Positions 5,908 through 12,422 of a stretch of 12,422 bases of DNA are shown piece by piece. The first letter of the stretch is position 1. Each line of letters starts with the position of its first letter. Both the position numbers and the translations under genes were made by a program. Under the pieces are notes generated by a model. It had not been told where the DNA came from, did not search any database, and saw nothing but the letters and a program-made list of their open reading frames with translations. Source of the DNA: Alphaproteobacteria bacterium (GTDB lineage: Bacteria > Pseudomonadota > Alphaproteobacteria > Rhizobiales > Xanthobacteraceae); NCBI GenBank assembly GCA_005883445.1, contig VAZL01000349.1, positions 1 through 12,422 on the forward strand, given 5' to 3'.

Positions 5908-6720
5908 ATGGCACCGATCATGTCCAAACTCTTGAAGGCCTATGACCGCAGCCGCGTTCCTCTCTATATCCAGGTCGCCGCGGTGATGCGCCAACGCATC
6001 GAAAGACGGCAATGGCAGCCTGGCCAGAAAATCTCCACTCTAGTCGAGCTCGAGCGCGAGTTCGAAGTGGCGCGCGTCACCGTCCGCCAGGCCGTCGATA
6101 TCCTGCGCCAAGAAGGCTTGCTGCATTGCCATCAGGGCCGCGGCACGTTCGTGGCGGAAAAGCCCCCGAGCCGGCACTGGCTCGAGCTCGCCACCGACTG
6201 GGCCATCTTGATCGACTCGATCAAGGACAATGTCCCCAAGCGGATCAAGGTCGATCATCCGCCTGCGTATCCGGAGCTGCACGAGGGGGAAGGCGCCCTC
6301 GCTCCCGAATACCGGTTCATCCGCAGCCTGCAATATAAGGACGGCGAGCCCTATGGGATCGTCAATGTGCACCTTGCCCGTGCGGTGTTCGATCGCGATC
6401 CCGAGGCCTTTCTGACACGGCCCGCGCTGGCGATTCTCGCGAGCTTCACCGATATCGAAGTGCAGCATGCCTATCAGACGATCGTGATCGGCGGCGCCAG
6501 CGTGCAGACCGCCGACCTGTTGAAGATCGCGCTCGGCGCGCCGACGGCCGAATGCCGCTGCGTCGTCATCGATGGAAGCGGCGTCGCGATCTACGTGGCC
6601 GACATTACCTATCGCAGCGAGGTCGTGCGGCTGCACATCGATCTGCTCGCCAATTCCACTCCAGCCTCGACGAAAGCCGCGTCGGCGCCCCGGACCGCAA
6701 TGGCGGCGACGCCGAAGTGA
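5908..6720 (+). CDS. GntR-family transcriptional regulator with UTRA domain (HutC subfamily)
   Basis: 270-residue DNA-binding regulator. The winged helix-turn-helix covers about 15-83: VPLYIQVAAVMRQRI, then WQPGQKIST, the recognition helix region FEVARVTVRQAVDILRQEG and the wing HQGRGTFV. Residues about 95-247 form a UTRA ligand-binding domain, with the expected EYRFIRSLQYKDGEPYGI core and the closing YRSEVVRLHIDLL strand. The tail after 248 is low-complexity. UTRA proteins of this group usually sense a small metabolite and repress a catabolic operon. The gene sits between the small- and large-subunit genes of a molybdenum hydroxylase, so that locus is the likely target (inference). In-frame ATGs at 5908 and 5920 are both possible; neither has a clear ribosome site. 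The stop lies 26 bases before the large-subunit ATG and overlaps an in-frame GTG (6717) of that gene. Confidence 0.93.
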   Translation: MAPIMSKLLKAYDRSRVPLYIQVAAVMRQRIERRQWQPGQKISTLVELEREFEVARVTVRQAVDILRQEGLLHCHQGRGTFVAEKPPSRHWLELATDWAILIDSIKDNVPKRIKVDHPPAYPELHEGEGALAPEYRFIRSLQYKDGEPYGIVNVHLARAVFDRDPEAFLTRPALAILASFTDIEVQHAYQTIVIGGASVQTADLLKIALGAPTAECRCVVIDGSGVAIYVADITYRSEVVRLHIDLLANSTPASTKAASAPRTAMAATPK

Positions 6721-6736
6721 AGACCCCAACCGCGGC

Positions 6737-6742
6737 AGGAAG
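6737..6742 (+). promoter_or_regulatory. Ribosome-binding site deciding the large-subunit start
   Basis: AGGAAG ends 4 nt before the ATG at 6747 and supports that start over the in-frame GTG at 6717, which overlaps the GntR stop. The protein then begins MSSQGVGARLVRKEDDRLVRG, a typical start for this family. Confidence 0.6.
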
Positions 6743-6746
6743 CGCA

Positions 6747-9103
6747 ATGTCCTCGCAAGGTGTTGGAGCTCGCCTCGTCAGAAAGGAAGATGATCGCCTC
6801 GTGCGCGGTCGCGGGCAGTTCGTTGCCGACATTCGGCTGCCGGCAATGAAAGACGTCGCCTTCGTCCGCAGCCCCCTCGCGCACGCCCGCATTCGCGGCA
6901 TTTCCATCCCGCCCGATCAGCGCGACAGCACGTTCACGGCGGCCGATCTCGTCGGCGTGAAGCCGATCCGCGCGGTGTCGGGTCTGCGCGGCTTCAAGGT
7001 GTCGGAACAGCCGCCGCTCGCCACCGACAAGGTTCGCCATGTCGGCGAGTTGGTCGCCATGTGCATCGCCGCTACGAGGGCGGAGGCCGAGGACCTTGCC
7101 GCGTCGGTGACGCTCGAGCTCGAGGAATTGCCGGCCGTTTACGACATGCTGGAAGCGCGCAACAGCGACGCCGCGCTGGTCCACGAGCATTGGCCCGACA
7201 ACGTCTTTCTCGAGACTTTCCTCGATATCGATATCGCCAAAGCGTTCGACGCGCCGATCAGGGTCTCGCGCGAGATCCGCACCGCTCGGCAATGCATGGC
7301 GCCGATCGAAGGGCGTGGCGTCGTTGCCTTCTGGGACACGCGGCTCGAGCAATTGACGGTCTACTCGGCTTGTCAGATGCCGCACATCGTGCGTACCGGG
7401 CTGTCCGAGTGCCTCGGCCTTGAAGAGGGCCAGGTCCGCATCATCGCGCCGGACGTTGGCGGCGGATTTGGCTATAAGGGCATCCTGCTGCCGGAGGAGA
7501 TTTGTCTCGGCTGGCTCGCCATGCATTGCGGCCATCCGGTGCGCTGGATCGAGGATCGTCGCGAACATCTCGTTGCCGGCGCCAATTGCCGCGAGCACCA
7601 TTACCGCATCACCGCCTATGCCGAGCGCGACGGCCGCCTGCGTGGTATCGACTGCGAAGCTGCCGTCGATTCCGGTGCCTATTCGTCCTACCCGTTCTCC
7701 GCCTGCCTGGAAGCCGCGCAGGTGGCGAGCATCCTGCCGGGGCCGTACGATTTTCCCGCTTACCGCTGTCGCACGTTTTCGGTCGCAACCAACAAGTGGC
7801 GCGCACAGGCGTCTGTTTCGCCCTCTAACTCATCCTCGACGCGGTTGCGCGCGAGGCCGGCATCGAACCGCACGAAGTGCGCAGAAGAAATCTCGTGCGG
7901 CCCGAGCAGATGCCGTTCGACAATATCACCAACAAGCATTTCGACAGCGGTGACTATCCGGAATCGCTGCGCCGCGCCGTGGCGGCGATCGATATCGCGG
8001 CGATCAGAGATCGTCAGAAACGCGGGGAGTCGGACGGACGGTTGGTCGGCGTCGGTCTTGCGACCTATTGCGAGCAGGCCGCGCACGGCACGTCGGTGTA
8101 TTACGGCTGGGGGATCCCCATGGTGCCCGGGTATGAACAGGCAACCGCGCGCCTGACGCCCGATGGCGGCTTGGAGTTGCGCGTCGGCGTGCACTCGCAC
8201 GGACAGGGGCTCGAAACGACGCTGGCCCAAGTTGCCCATCAAATCCTCGGCATCGACATCGCCAAGATCAGAACCGTGCTCGGTGACACCGCGCTGACTC
8301 CCTATTCGACCGGCACCTGGGGCTCGCGCGCGATGGTGATGGCCGGCGGCGCGGTGGCGACGGCTTGCCGGGAAATCGCCAAGCGCGCCGCCAGCATCGC
8401 TGGACGGCTGCTGCAGACGGATCCCGCGCAGGTCTTCATCCGCGGCGGTCAGGCCCTCGGCCCGCACGGGGCCGTCAGTTTGGCGGAGATCGCGCGCGCC
8501 TGGTACCTGCGGCCGCAGGATCTCCCGGCTGACGTCGATCCCGGCGGTCTCGAGGCCACGACCGGCTATAAGCCGACGCGCGACAGCGGAACCTTCAGCT
8601 ACGCCACCCATGCCGCCTTGGTGGCGGTCGATCCGGAAATCGGAGACGTGGAAATCCTGGGCTACGTCATCGTCGAGGACGGCGGCAAGCTGGTGAATCC
8701 CATGATCGTGGACGGGCAAATTTACGGCGGCTTCGCGCAGGGCGTCGGCACGGCGCTCTATGAGGAGATGCCGTTCGATCCTTCGGGGCAGCCGCTCGCC
8801 TCCACCCTAGCGGACTATCTCCTGCCGGGATCGACCGAAGTGCCCGCTCCGGTGCTTGATCATATGGAGACGCTCGCCCCCTACACGGAATTCGGGGTCA
8901 AGGGCATCGGCGAAGGCGGCGCCATTGCGCCGCCCGCGGCCATCGCCAACGCGGTGAATGATGCGCTGCGGCCGCTCGGCGCCGAGTTGCTGGTGTCGCC
9001 GATCACCCCACACCGCATCGTGAGGGCCATCGCGGAGGGGGTCGATCATGAAGAAATTTTGGCGCCGCGATTGCGACGCTGCGGCGTCGGCACTCGAGCG
9101 TGA
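6747..9103 (+). pseudogene. Molybdenum hydroxylase (CoxL/xanthine dehydrogenase-type) large subunit, broken by a deletion and a stop codon
   Basis: Large molybdopterin-cytosine-binding subunit that would hydroxylate the substrate at the Mo centre. The first part reads normally for 350 codons: RxxxRLVRGRGQFVADI start, GFKVSEQPPLATDKVRHVGE, QMPH (210-213), GGGFGYK (238-244), and on to SVATNK ending at 7796. From 7799 the rest continues in another frame as ARTGVCFAL, a TAA at 7826-7828 where Glu is expected, then LILDAVAREAG to the end, with HGQGLETT and the catalytic Glu (codon 8912-8914) in GIGEGG. Relatives have roughly PxxPYRGV between TNK and ARTG, so about 25 bases (3n+1) appear to be missing, possibly between two TG dinucleotides. 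The missing piece is the active-site loop used to tell form I CO dehydrogenases (AYxCSFR) from other members. A downstream fragment could be translated from GTG 7877. Repaired, the protein would have about 790 residues, a normal length. Confidence 0.9.
7797..7828 (+). other. Lesion site in the large-subunit gene: deletion plus nonsense codon
   Basis: The frame used upstream ends its homology with TNK at 7796. The bases TG (7797-7798) look like the end of the GTG (Val) codon of a lost YRGV, followed in the new frame by GCG CGC ACA GGC (ARTG). TAA at 7826-7828 interrupts FAL*LILDAV and differs from GAA by one base. Both lesions lie within 32 bases. Confidence 0.85.
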
Positions 9104-9113
9104 AATTTCATCG

Positions 9114-9131
9114 CCGGCGGCTTGGCGCCGG
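9114..9131 (+). terminator. GC-rich hairpin after the large-subunit gene, weak terminator candidate
   Basis: CCGGCG (9114-9119) and CGCCGG (9126-9131) can pair as a 6-bp all-GC stem with a 6-base loop, 10 bases after the large-subunit stop. No T-run follows, so intrinsic termination is doubtful; it may only slow or protect the transcript. The remaining bases up to the next gene show nothing else clear. Confidence 0.25.
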
Positions 9132-9220
9132 ATAGGCGACGACGCCGATGGACGTGGATTGACTGAGGTGAAATCGCCGCTTAATGACGCTCCTGCCCAC
9201 CGGTTTTTCGGGGACCTCAA

Positions 9221-10495
9221 ATGAGTGCGAGTATCGACCAGACACTTGTGCAAAAGATCGACGACAGTCGCGAAAAAGCGATCTCGTTTCTGCAGCAGAT
9301 GATCGCCATTCCCAGCGTGACCGGGGACGAAGCGAAGATCCAGAAGTTTCTCGCGGATTACATGACGAAGATCGGCCTCGATGTCGACGTGTGGGAAACG
9401 GACTGGGAAGCGCTGAAGAAACATCCCGGCTACCGACCCGTGGACAGAGGCTATGAAGGACGCCCGAACATCGTCGCAACGTTGAAGGGCTCGGGCGGGG
9501 GGCGCTCATTGCTCTTGAATGGGCATACCGATGTCATCCCGGTTGGCGGTGGCGAGGGCTGGAGCGACAACCCCTGGTCCGCCACCATCAAGAACGGCCG
9601 CATCTATGGCCGGGGCTCCGCCGACATGAAGAGCGGTGTCGCCAGCCATATCATGGCAGTGGAATCACTCCTGGCCGCCGGTCTCAAGCCCAAGGGCGAC
9701 GTTTACATCAATATCGTCGTCGATGAAGAAGTCAGCGGCCACGGCACGTTGGATACGGTGATCCGTGGCTACAAGGCTGACGCCGGTATTTCCGGCGAGA
9801 CCAGCGACCTGGCGGTTCAACCTGCATGCATCGGCCGAATCTGGTTCGAGATCGAAATCCACGGCAAACCTGCCGGTATTCAAAAGCGCTACGAGGGCAT
9901 CAGCGGAATTGAGCTCGGCAACAAGATCACGAAGGCGGTCGCAGACCTGGAGGCAAAGCGGGTCGCGACGGTCACGCACCCACTCTATCCCAGCGCTCTC
10001 GATACGCTTCCTTGCATCATCGGCAGCTTCTCCGCCGGCAATTATCCGAGTGCATTCCCCGCCAACTGCCTGCTGAAGGGCAGCATCGGCACGGTTCCGG
10101 GAGAGGATCATGAAGGCGTGAAGCAGAGCCTCGTGGAACAGGTGGCGCGGGCGGCGGCCGAGGATCCTTGGATGAAGCTCAATCCTCCGAAGGTGCGCTT
10201 CGTGGGTTACGACGCGCAGGCGTCCGAAATCCCGAGGGATCATCCCATCGTTAAAACCGTCTCCAAGAAATACAAGGAGGTGACCGGCCGCGACCCCGAG
10301 ATCAGCGGCCGCCAGGGCGCGGCGGATACGCGGTTTCTCAACCTCTATGCGAATACCCCAACGGTGATCTTCGGACCCGGCTCGACGGCGGTCATGCATG
10401 CCGATGACGAGTACGTTTCCATCGCTGACTATCTGACCGCGATCAAGGTTGTGGCGCTCAGCATCTGCGACTGGTGCGGCGTCGATCGCCGGTGA
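9221..10495 (+). CDS. M20-family metallopeptidase/deacylase (ArgE/DapE/ACY1 type)
   Basis: 424-residue cytoplasmic hydrolase with the di-zinc catalytic domain of the ArgE/DapE/aminoacylase group, which splits amide bonds of acylated amino acids or related compounds. All usual residues are visible: H102 and catalytic D104 in LNGHTDVIPVG, bridging D135 in GRGSADMKSG, general base E169 and ligand E170 in VDEEVSG, E193 in SGETSD, and H393 in VMHADDEYV. Residues about 200-320 form the lid/dimerisation domain. The length fits (375-430) and the frame is intact. GGGGA (9210-9214) lies 6 nt before the ATG. It follows the broken molybdenum hydroxylase gene on the same strand after 117 bases. Substrate specificity cannot be read from the motifs; a catabolic deacylase acting on a ring-cleavage amide or N-acyl compound would suit the context but is a guess. 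Confidence 0.93.
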   Translation: MSASIDQTLVQKIDDSREKAISFLQQMIAIPSVTGDEAKIQKFLADYMTKIGLDVDVWETDWEALKKHPGYRPVDRGYEGRPNIVATLKGSGGGRSLLLNGHTDVIPVGGGEGWSDNPWSATIKNGRIYGRGSADMKSGVASHIMAVESLLAAGLKPKGDVYINIVVDEEVSGHGTLDTVIRGYKADAGISGETSDLAVQPACIGRIWFEIEIHGKPAGIQKRYEGISGIELGNKITKAVADLEAKRVATVTHPLYPSALDTLPCIIGSFSAGNYPSAFPANCLLKGSIGTVPGEDHEGVKQSLVEQVARAAAEDPWMKLNPPKVRFVGYDAQASEIPRDHPIVKTVSKKYKEVTGRDPEISGRQGAADTRFLNLYANTPTVIFGPGSTAVMHADDEYVSIADYLTAIKVVALSICDWCGVDRR

Positions 10496-10575
10496 AGCGG
10501 ACGCCGCGCCGCAGATGAGACGCGTGGCACTCGCCGAGAAAATCTGCTGCACGGGGAGCGGCAAGCGCGCATCCT

Positions 10576-10580
10576 AGGAG
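10576..10580 (+). promoter_or_regulatory. Ribosome-binding site for the F420 reductase homologue
   Basis: AGGAG lies 6 nt before TTG at 10587 and 3 nt before the adjacent in-frame TTG at 10584. The spacing favours 10587. There is no ATG close enough to keep the N-terminal nucleotide-binding strand, so a TTG start is likely. Confidence 0.6.
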
Positions 10581-10586
10581 AGGTTG

Positions 10587-11267
10587 TTGCAGGGACGGCC
10601 CACCATTGCGGTTATCGGAGGGACCGGAGACCTCGGTTCAGCGCTTGCAAAACGCTGGGCGGCGGCCGGTTATCCGACCGTGCTGGGGTCGCGATCCAAA
10701 GAGAAAGCCGACGCCGCCGCCCGTGAGATGAACGCCAGTCACGGTTCTGCCGTCAGCGGCGAAGATAATCGCACGGCCGCCGCGAAAGCCGACATCGTGG
10801 TCATCGCAGTTCCGTACGCGAACCATGAAGCCATCCTGAATGAGATCAAGCCGGCGGTCACGGGCAAGATCGTGGTCGACACCGTCGTCCCCCTCGTCCC
10901 CCCGAAAGTGTCCGTCGTGCAGCTGCCACCCGACGGCTCGGCCGCCCTGCGCGCCCAGCGGCTGCTTGGCGAAGCAGCTCGCGTGCAGTCCGCATTCCAC
11001 AATGTCAGCGCATCCAAGCTCAAATCCGGCGAAAGCATCGATTGCGACGTGCTCGTGTTCGGAGACGACAAAGATGCGCGCGCGATCGTGATCGACTTGG
11101 CGAATGCGGCGGGCACGCGGGGTATCGACGGCGGACCGCTCGCCAATTCCATCGCCGCCGAGGCATTGACCTCGGTCCTCATCGGGATCAATCGTCGCTT
11201 TAAGGTGAAGGGCGCCGGCATTCGCATCACTGGAATACCGACAGGGCAGCCTCGTGATCCCGCATGA
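10587..11267 (+). CDS. npdG: NADPH-dependent F420 reductase-like protein (NpdG/Fno family)
   Basis: 226-residue Rossmann-fold enzyme related to F420:NADP oxidoreductase, which exchanges hydride between NADP(H) and the deazaflavin F420. Seen: TIAVIGGTGDLGSALAKRWA, the GGTGxxG nucleotide-binding turn (near residues 11-17) right at the N-terminus, then VLGSRSKEKA, where the Ser-Arg pair typically binds the NADP phosphate. VVIAVPYANHEAIL ends the first half. SAFHNVSASKL and GDDKDAR..GGPLANS match the C-terminal F420-facing region of the family. The length is typical (about 210-230). Start is TTG 10587 (10584 also possible). The next gene makes the F420 chromophore, which supports this reading over a general pyrroline-carboxylate-reductase-like or oxidoreductase label. 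The intergenic gap to cofG is about 125 bases. Real F420 use is inferred. Confidence 0.85.
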   Translation: MQGRPTIAVIGGTGDLGSALAKRWAAAGYPTVLGSRSKEKADAAAREMNASHGSAVSGEDNRTAAAKADIVVIAVPYANHEAILNEIKPAVTGKIVVDTVVPLVPPKVSVVQLPPDGSAALRAQRLLGEAARVQSAFHNVSASKLKSGESIDCDVLVFGDDKDARAIVIDLANAAGTRGIDGGPLANSIAAEALTSVLIGINRRFKVKGAGIRITGIPTGQPRDPA

Positions 11268-11275
11268 AAAAAGAG

Positions 11276-11285
11276 ATGCTAGCAT
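11276..11285. repeat. Perfect 10-bp palindrome between the two F420 genes
   Basis: ATGCTAGCAT reads the same on both strands and lies 8 bases after the reductase stop codon. It could be a protein-binding site or chance. The remaining bases up to 11392 hold no recognisable gene or hairpin. Confidence 0.3.
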
Positions 11286-11392
11286 GGACGTCGGTTGGTC
11301 ACGCTGGAAATCGCCACGCAGCTGCAACCCGATTCCTGGAATGACGATCCATCGCGCCAGTTTCTTGAAAGCATGAGCGAAGCATACCGACG

Positions 11393-12422
11393 ATGTTGTC
11401 CGACGATCTCGTTTACGGCCGCAATCTCACGCGCGAGGAAGCGTTGGAGCTTGTGGACTGCAACCTTGCTTCGCTGCTGCGCGTGGCCGCCCGCCGGCGC
11501 GATGGCGCGCACGGTTCCATCGTCTCGTATTCACGCAAGGTTTTTATTCCGCTGACGAAACTTTGCCGTGACGTTTGCCATTACTGCACGTTTGCCCGTC
11601 CGCCGCGTGAGAACGAGCGGGCATATCTGTCCCTCGACGAAGCGCTGGCCATCGCGCGGGCGGGTCATGCCGCGGGCTGCAAGGAGGCATTGTTCACGCT
11701 CGGCGACCAGCCGGAGTTGCGCTACCGCGGCGCCGCCGATGAGCTTGCCCGCCTCGGACATCGCACGACCTTGTCGTATCTGGCGGAGGCCGCGCGCGCG
11801 GTCTACGAACAAACCGGATTATTTGCGCATCTCAATCCCGGCCATTTGACGCCGTCCGATGTGGCCGCGTTGCGCGCCGTCTCGCTCTCCCAGGGGCTCA
11901 TGCTCGAGTCTGCATCGGAGCGGCTGTGCGAGCGCGGCGGCCCCCACTACGGGTCGCCCGATAAGCATCCACGGGCGCGGCTCGCGAGCATCCGAGCGGC
12001 CGGCGAACAGCGCGTGCCGTTCACCTCCGGTATTCTGATCGGCATCGGGGAAACCCGCGAGGAGCGGATCGACTCGCTGCTTGCGCTGCGCGCGCTCAAC
12101 GACGCTTACGGGCATATACAGGAAATCATCATTCAGAATTTTCGCCCGAAGGCCGCGACCCGCATGGCGCATTCGCCCGCGCCGTCGCTCGAAGACCACC
12201 TGTGGACGATCGCGATCGCGCGGTTGTTGTTCGCGCCGTCGATGAATATCCAGGCGCCGCCCAATCTCAGTCCGGATGCGCTGCCGCGATTGATCGACGC
12301 GGGCATCAACGACTGGGGTGGTGTGTCGCCCGTCACGCCGGATCACGTCAATCCGGAGGCGCCGTGGCCGCATCTGGACACGCTCGAGCGCGCCACGAAC
12401 GCGGCCGGCAAGCAATTGGTCG
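11393..12422 (+). CDS. cofG: 7,8-didemethyl-8-hydroxy-5-deazariboflavin (FO) synthase, CofG subunit or CofG half of FbiC, 3' end cut by window
   Basis: 343 codons are inside the window and the frame is still open at its end. Radical-SAM enzyme that, with CofH, joins tyrosine and a ribityl-diaminouracil into FO, the redox core of coenzyme F420. Diagnostic: the C-x3-C-x2-C cluster motif at C58, C62 and C65 in LTKLCRDVCHYCTFA, then FTLGDQPELRY, LNPG, SQGLMLES, PFTSGILIGIGET, QNFRPK and INDWGGVSPVTPDHVNPE, in family order. The first ~45 residues (YGRNLTREEALEL) match the usual lead-in. ATG 11393 is the only start after an in-frame TGA at 11366-11368; its ribosome site is weak. Free CofG is about 330-400 residues, whereas FbiC carries CofH after it in one chain of about 800; the window ends before this can be told. 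It follows an NpdG-like gene. Confidence 0.95.
   Translation, partial: MLSDDLVYGRNLTREEALELVDCNLASLLRVAARRRDGAHGSIVSYSRKVFIPLTKLCRDVCHYCTFARPPRENERAYLSLDEALAIARAGHAAGCKEALFTLGDQPELRYRGAADELARLGHRTTLSYLAEAARAVYEQTGLFAHLNPGHLTPSDVAALRAVSLSQGLMLESASERLCERGGPHYGSPDKHPRARLASIRAAGEQRVPFTSGILIGIGETREERIDSLLALRALNDAYGHIQEIIIQNFRPKAATRMAHSPAPSLEDHLWTIAIARLLFAPSMNIQAPPNLSPDALPRLIDAGINDWGGVSPVTPDHVNPEAPWPHLDTLERATNAAGKQLV

Noticed and set aside
4323..5927. A 534-codon open frame on the minus strand
   Set aside because: It lies opposite the FAD-subunit and Fe-S/CoxG genes, whose motifs are unmistakable, and its Arg/Ala-rich translation resembles no protein. Long antisense frames are expected in GC-rich coding DNA.
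6609..7601. A 330-codon minus-strand frame opposite the large-subunit gene
   Set aside because: It runs antisense to clearly conserved large-subunit sequence and shows no motif of its own.
6747..9103. Form I (true) CO dehydrogenase large subunit
   Set aside because: The AYxCSFR loop needed for that assignment is absent because the region is deleted, and the surrounding residues (ARTGVCFAL) resemble general xanthine-dehydrogenase-type members instead.
10512..10552. Inverted GCAGAT/ATCTGC pair between the M20 and reductase genes
   Set aside because: A 6-bp stem with a loop of about 25 bases and no T-run is weak and likely to occur by chance.
11295..11555. An 86-codon frame overlapping the start of cofG
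   Set aside because: It is out of frame with CofG, whose sequence is conserved from about residue 8 on, and it has no recognisable features.

Overview
This is a GC-rich window from a bacterium with a catabolic, transport-rich accessory region. The gene content (Bug-family binding protein, UbiD decarboxylase, CO-dehydrogenase-like molybdenum hydroxylase, GntR/UTRA regulator, taurine/nitrate-type ABC transporter) and codon use suggest a proteobacterium, perhaps a Hyphomicrobiales member. That placement is inference; no rRNA or other phylogenetic marker is present. No tRNA, rRNA, CRISPR array, insertion sequence or phage gene was seen.

Layout. (1) 1-141, minus: N-terminus of a Bug/TctC periplasmic binding protein, divergent from (2) a UbiD-family decarboxylase at 303-1706, plus. 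(3) 1800-3366, minus: an overlapping ABC permease and ATPase pair of the SsuBC/TauBC type; the permease has a frameshift in a seven-base homopolymer. (4) 3635-9103, plus: a molybdenum hydroxylase locus in the order large-subunit remnant, FAD subunit, [2Fe-2S] subunit fused to a CoxG domain, GntR regulator, large subunit. The large subunit is broken by an apparent ~25-nt deletion and a nearby TAA. (5) 9221-10495, plus: an M20 zinc peptidase/deacylase. (6) 10587 to the window end, plus: an F420-dependent NADP reductase homologue, then the radical-SAM enzyme CofG (or the CofG half of FbiC), cut off by the window edge. These two suggest that the cell makes and uses the deazaflavin cofactor F420.

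How the genes may work together (inference). Regions 1-5 look like parts for importing and breaking down an organic acid, probably aromatic or N-heterocyclic: uptake by Bug-type and ABC transporters, hydroxylation by the molybdenum enzyme, decarboxylation by UbiD (needs prenylated FMN, whose UbiX synthase is not seen here), and hydrolysis by the M20 enzyme, under a ligand-sensing GntR protein. Region 6 is more likely a separate cofactor module.

The most notable signals are signs of decay in the molybdenum hydroxylase locus. The only near-complete large subunit lacks the loop that classifies this family and carries a stop codon. A second large subunit seems to survive as a 47-codon C-terminal scrap whose stop overlaps the FAD-subunit start, as if an older L-M-S operon lost its first gene. 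Assembly error is a real alternative for the point lesions but a poor explanation for the scrap.
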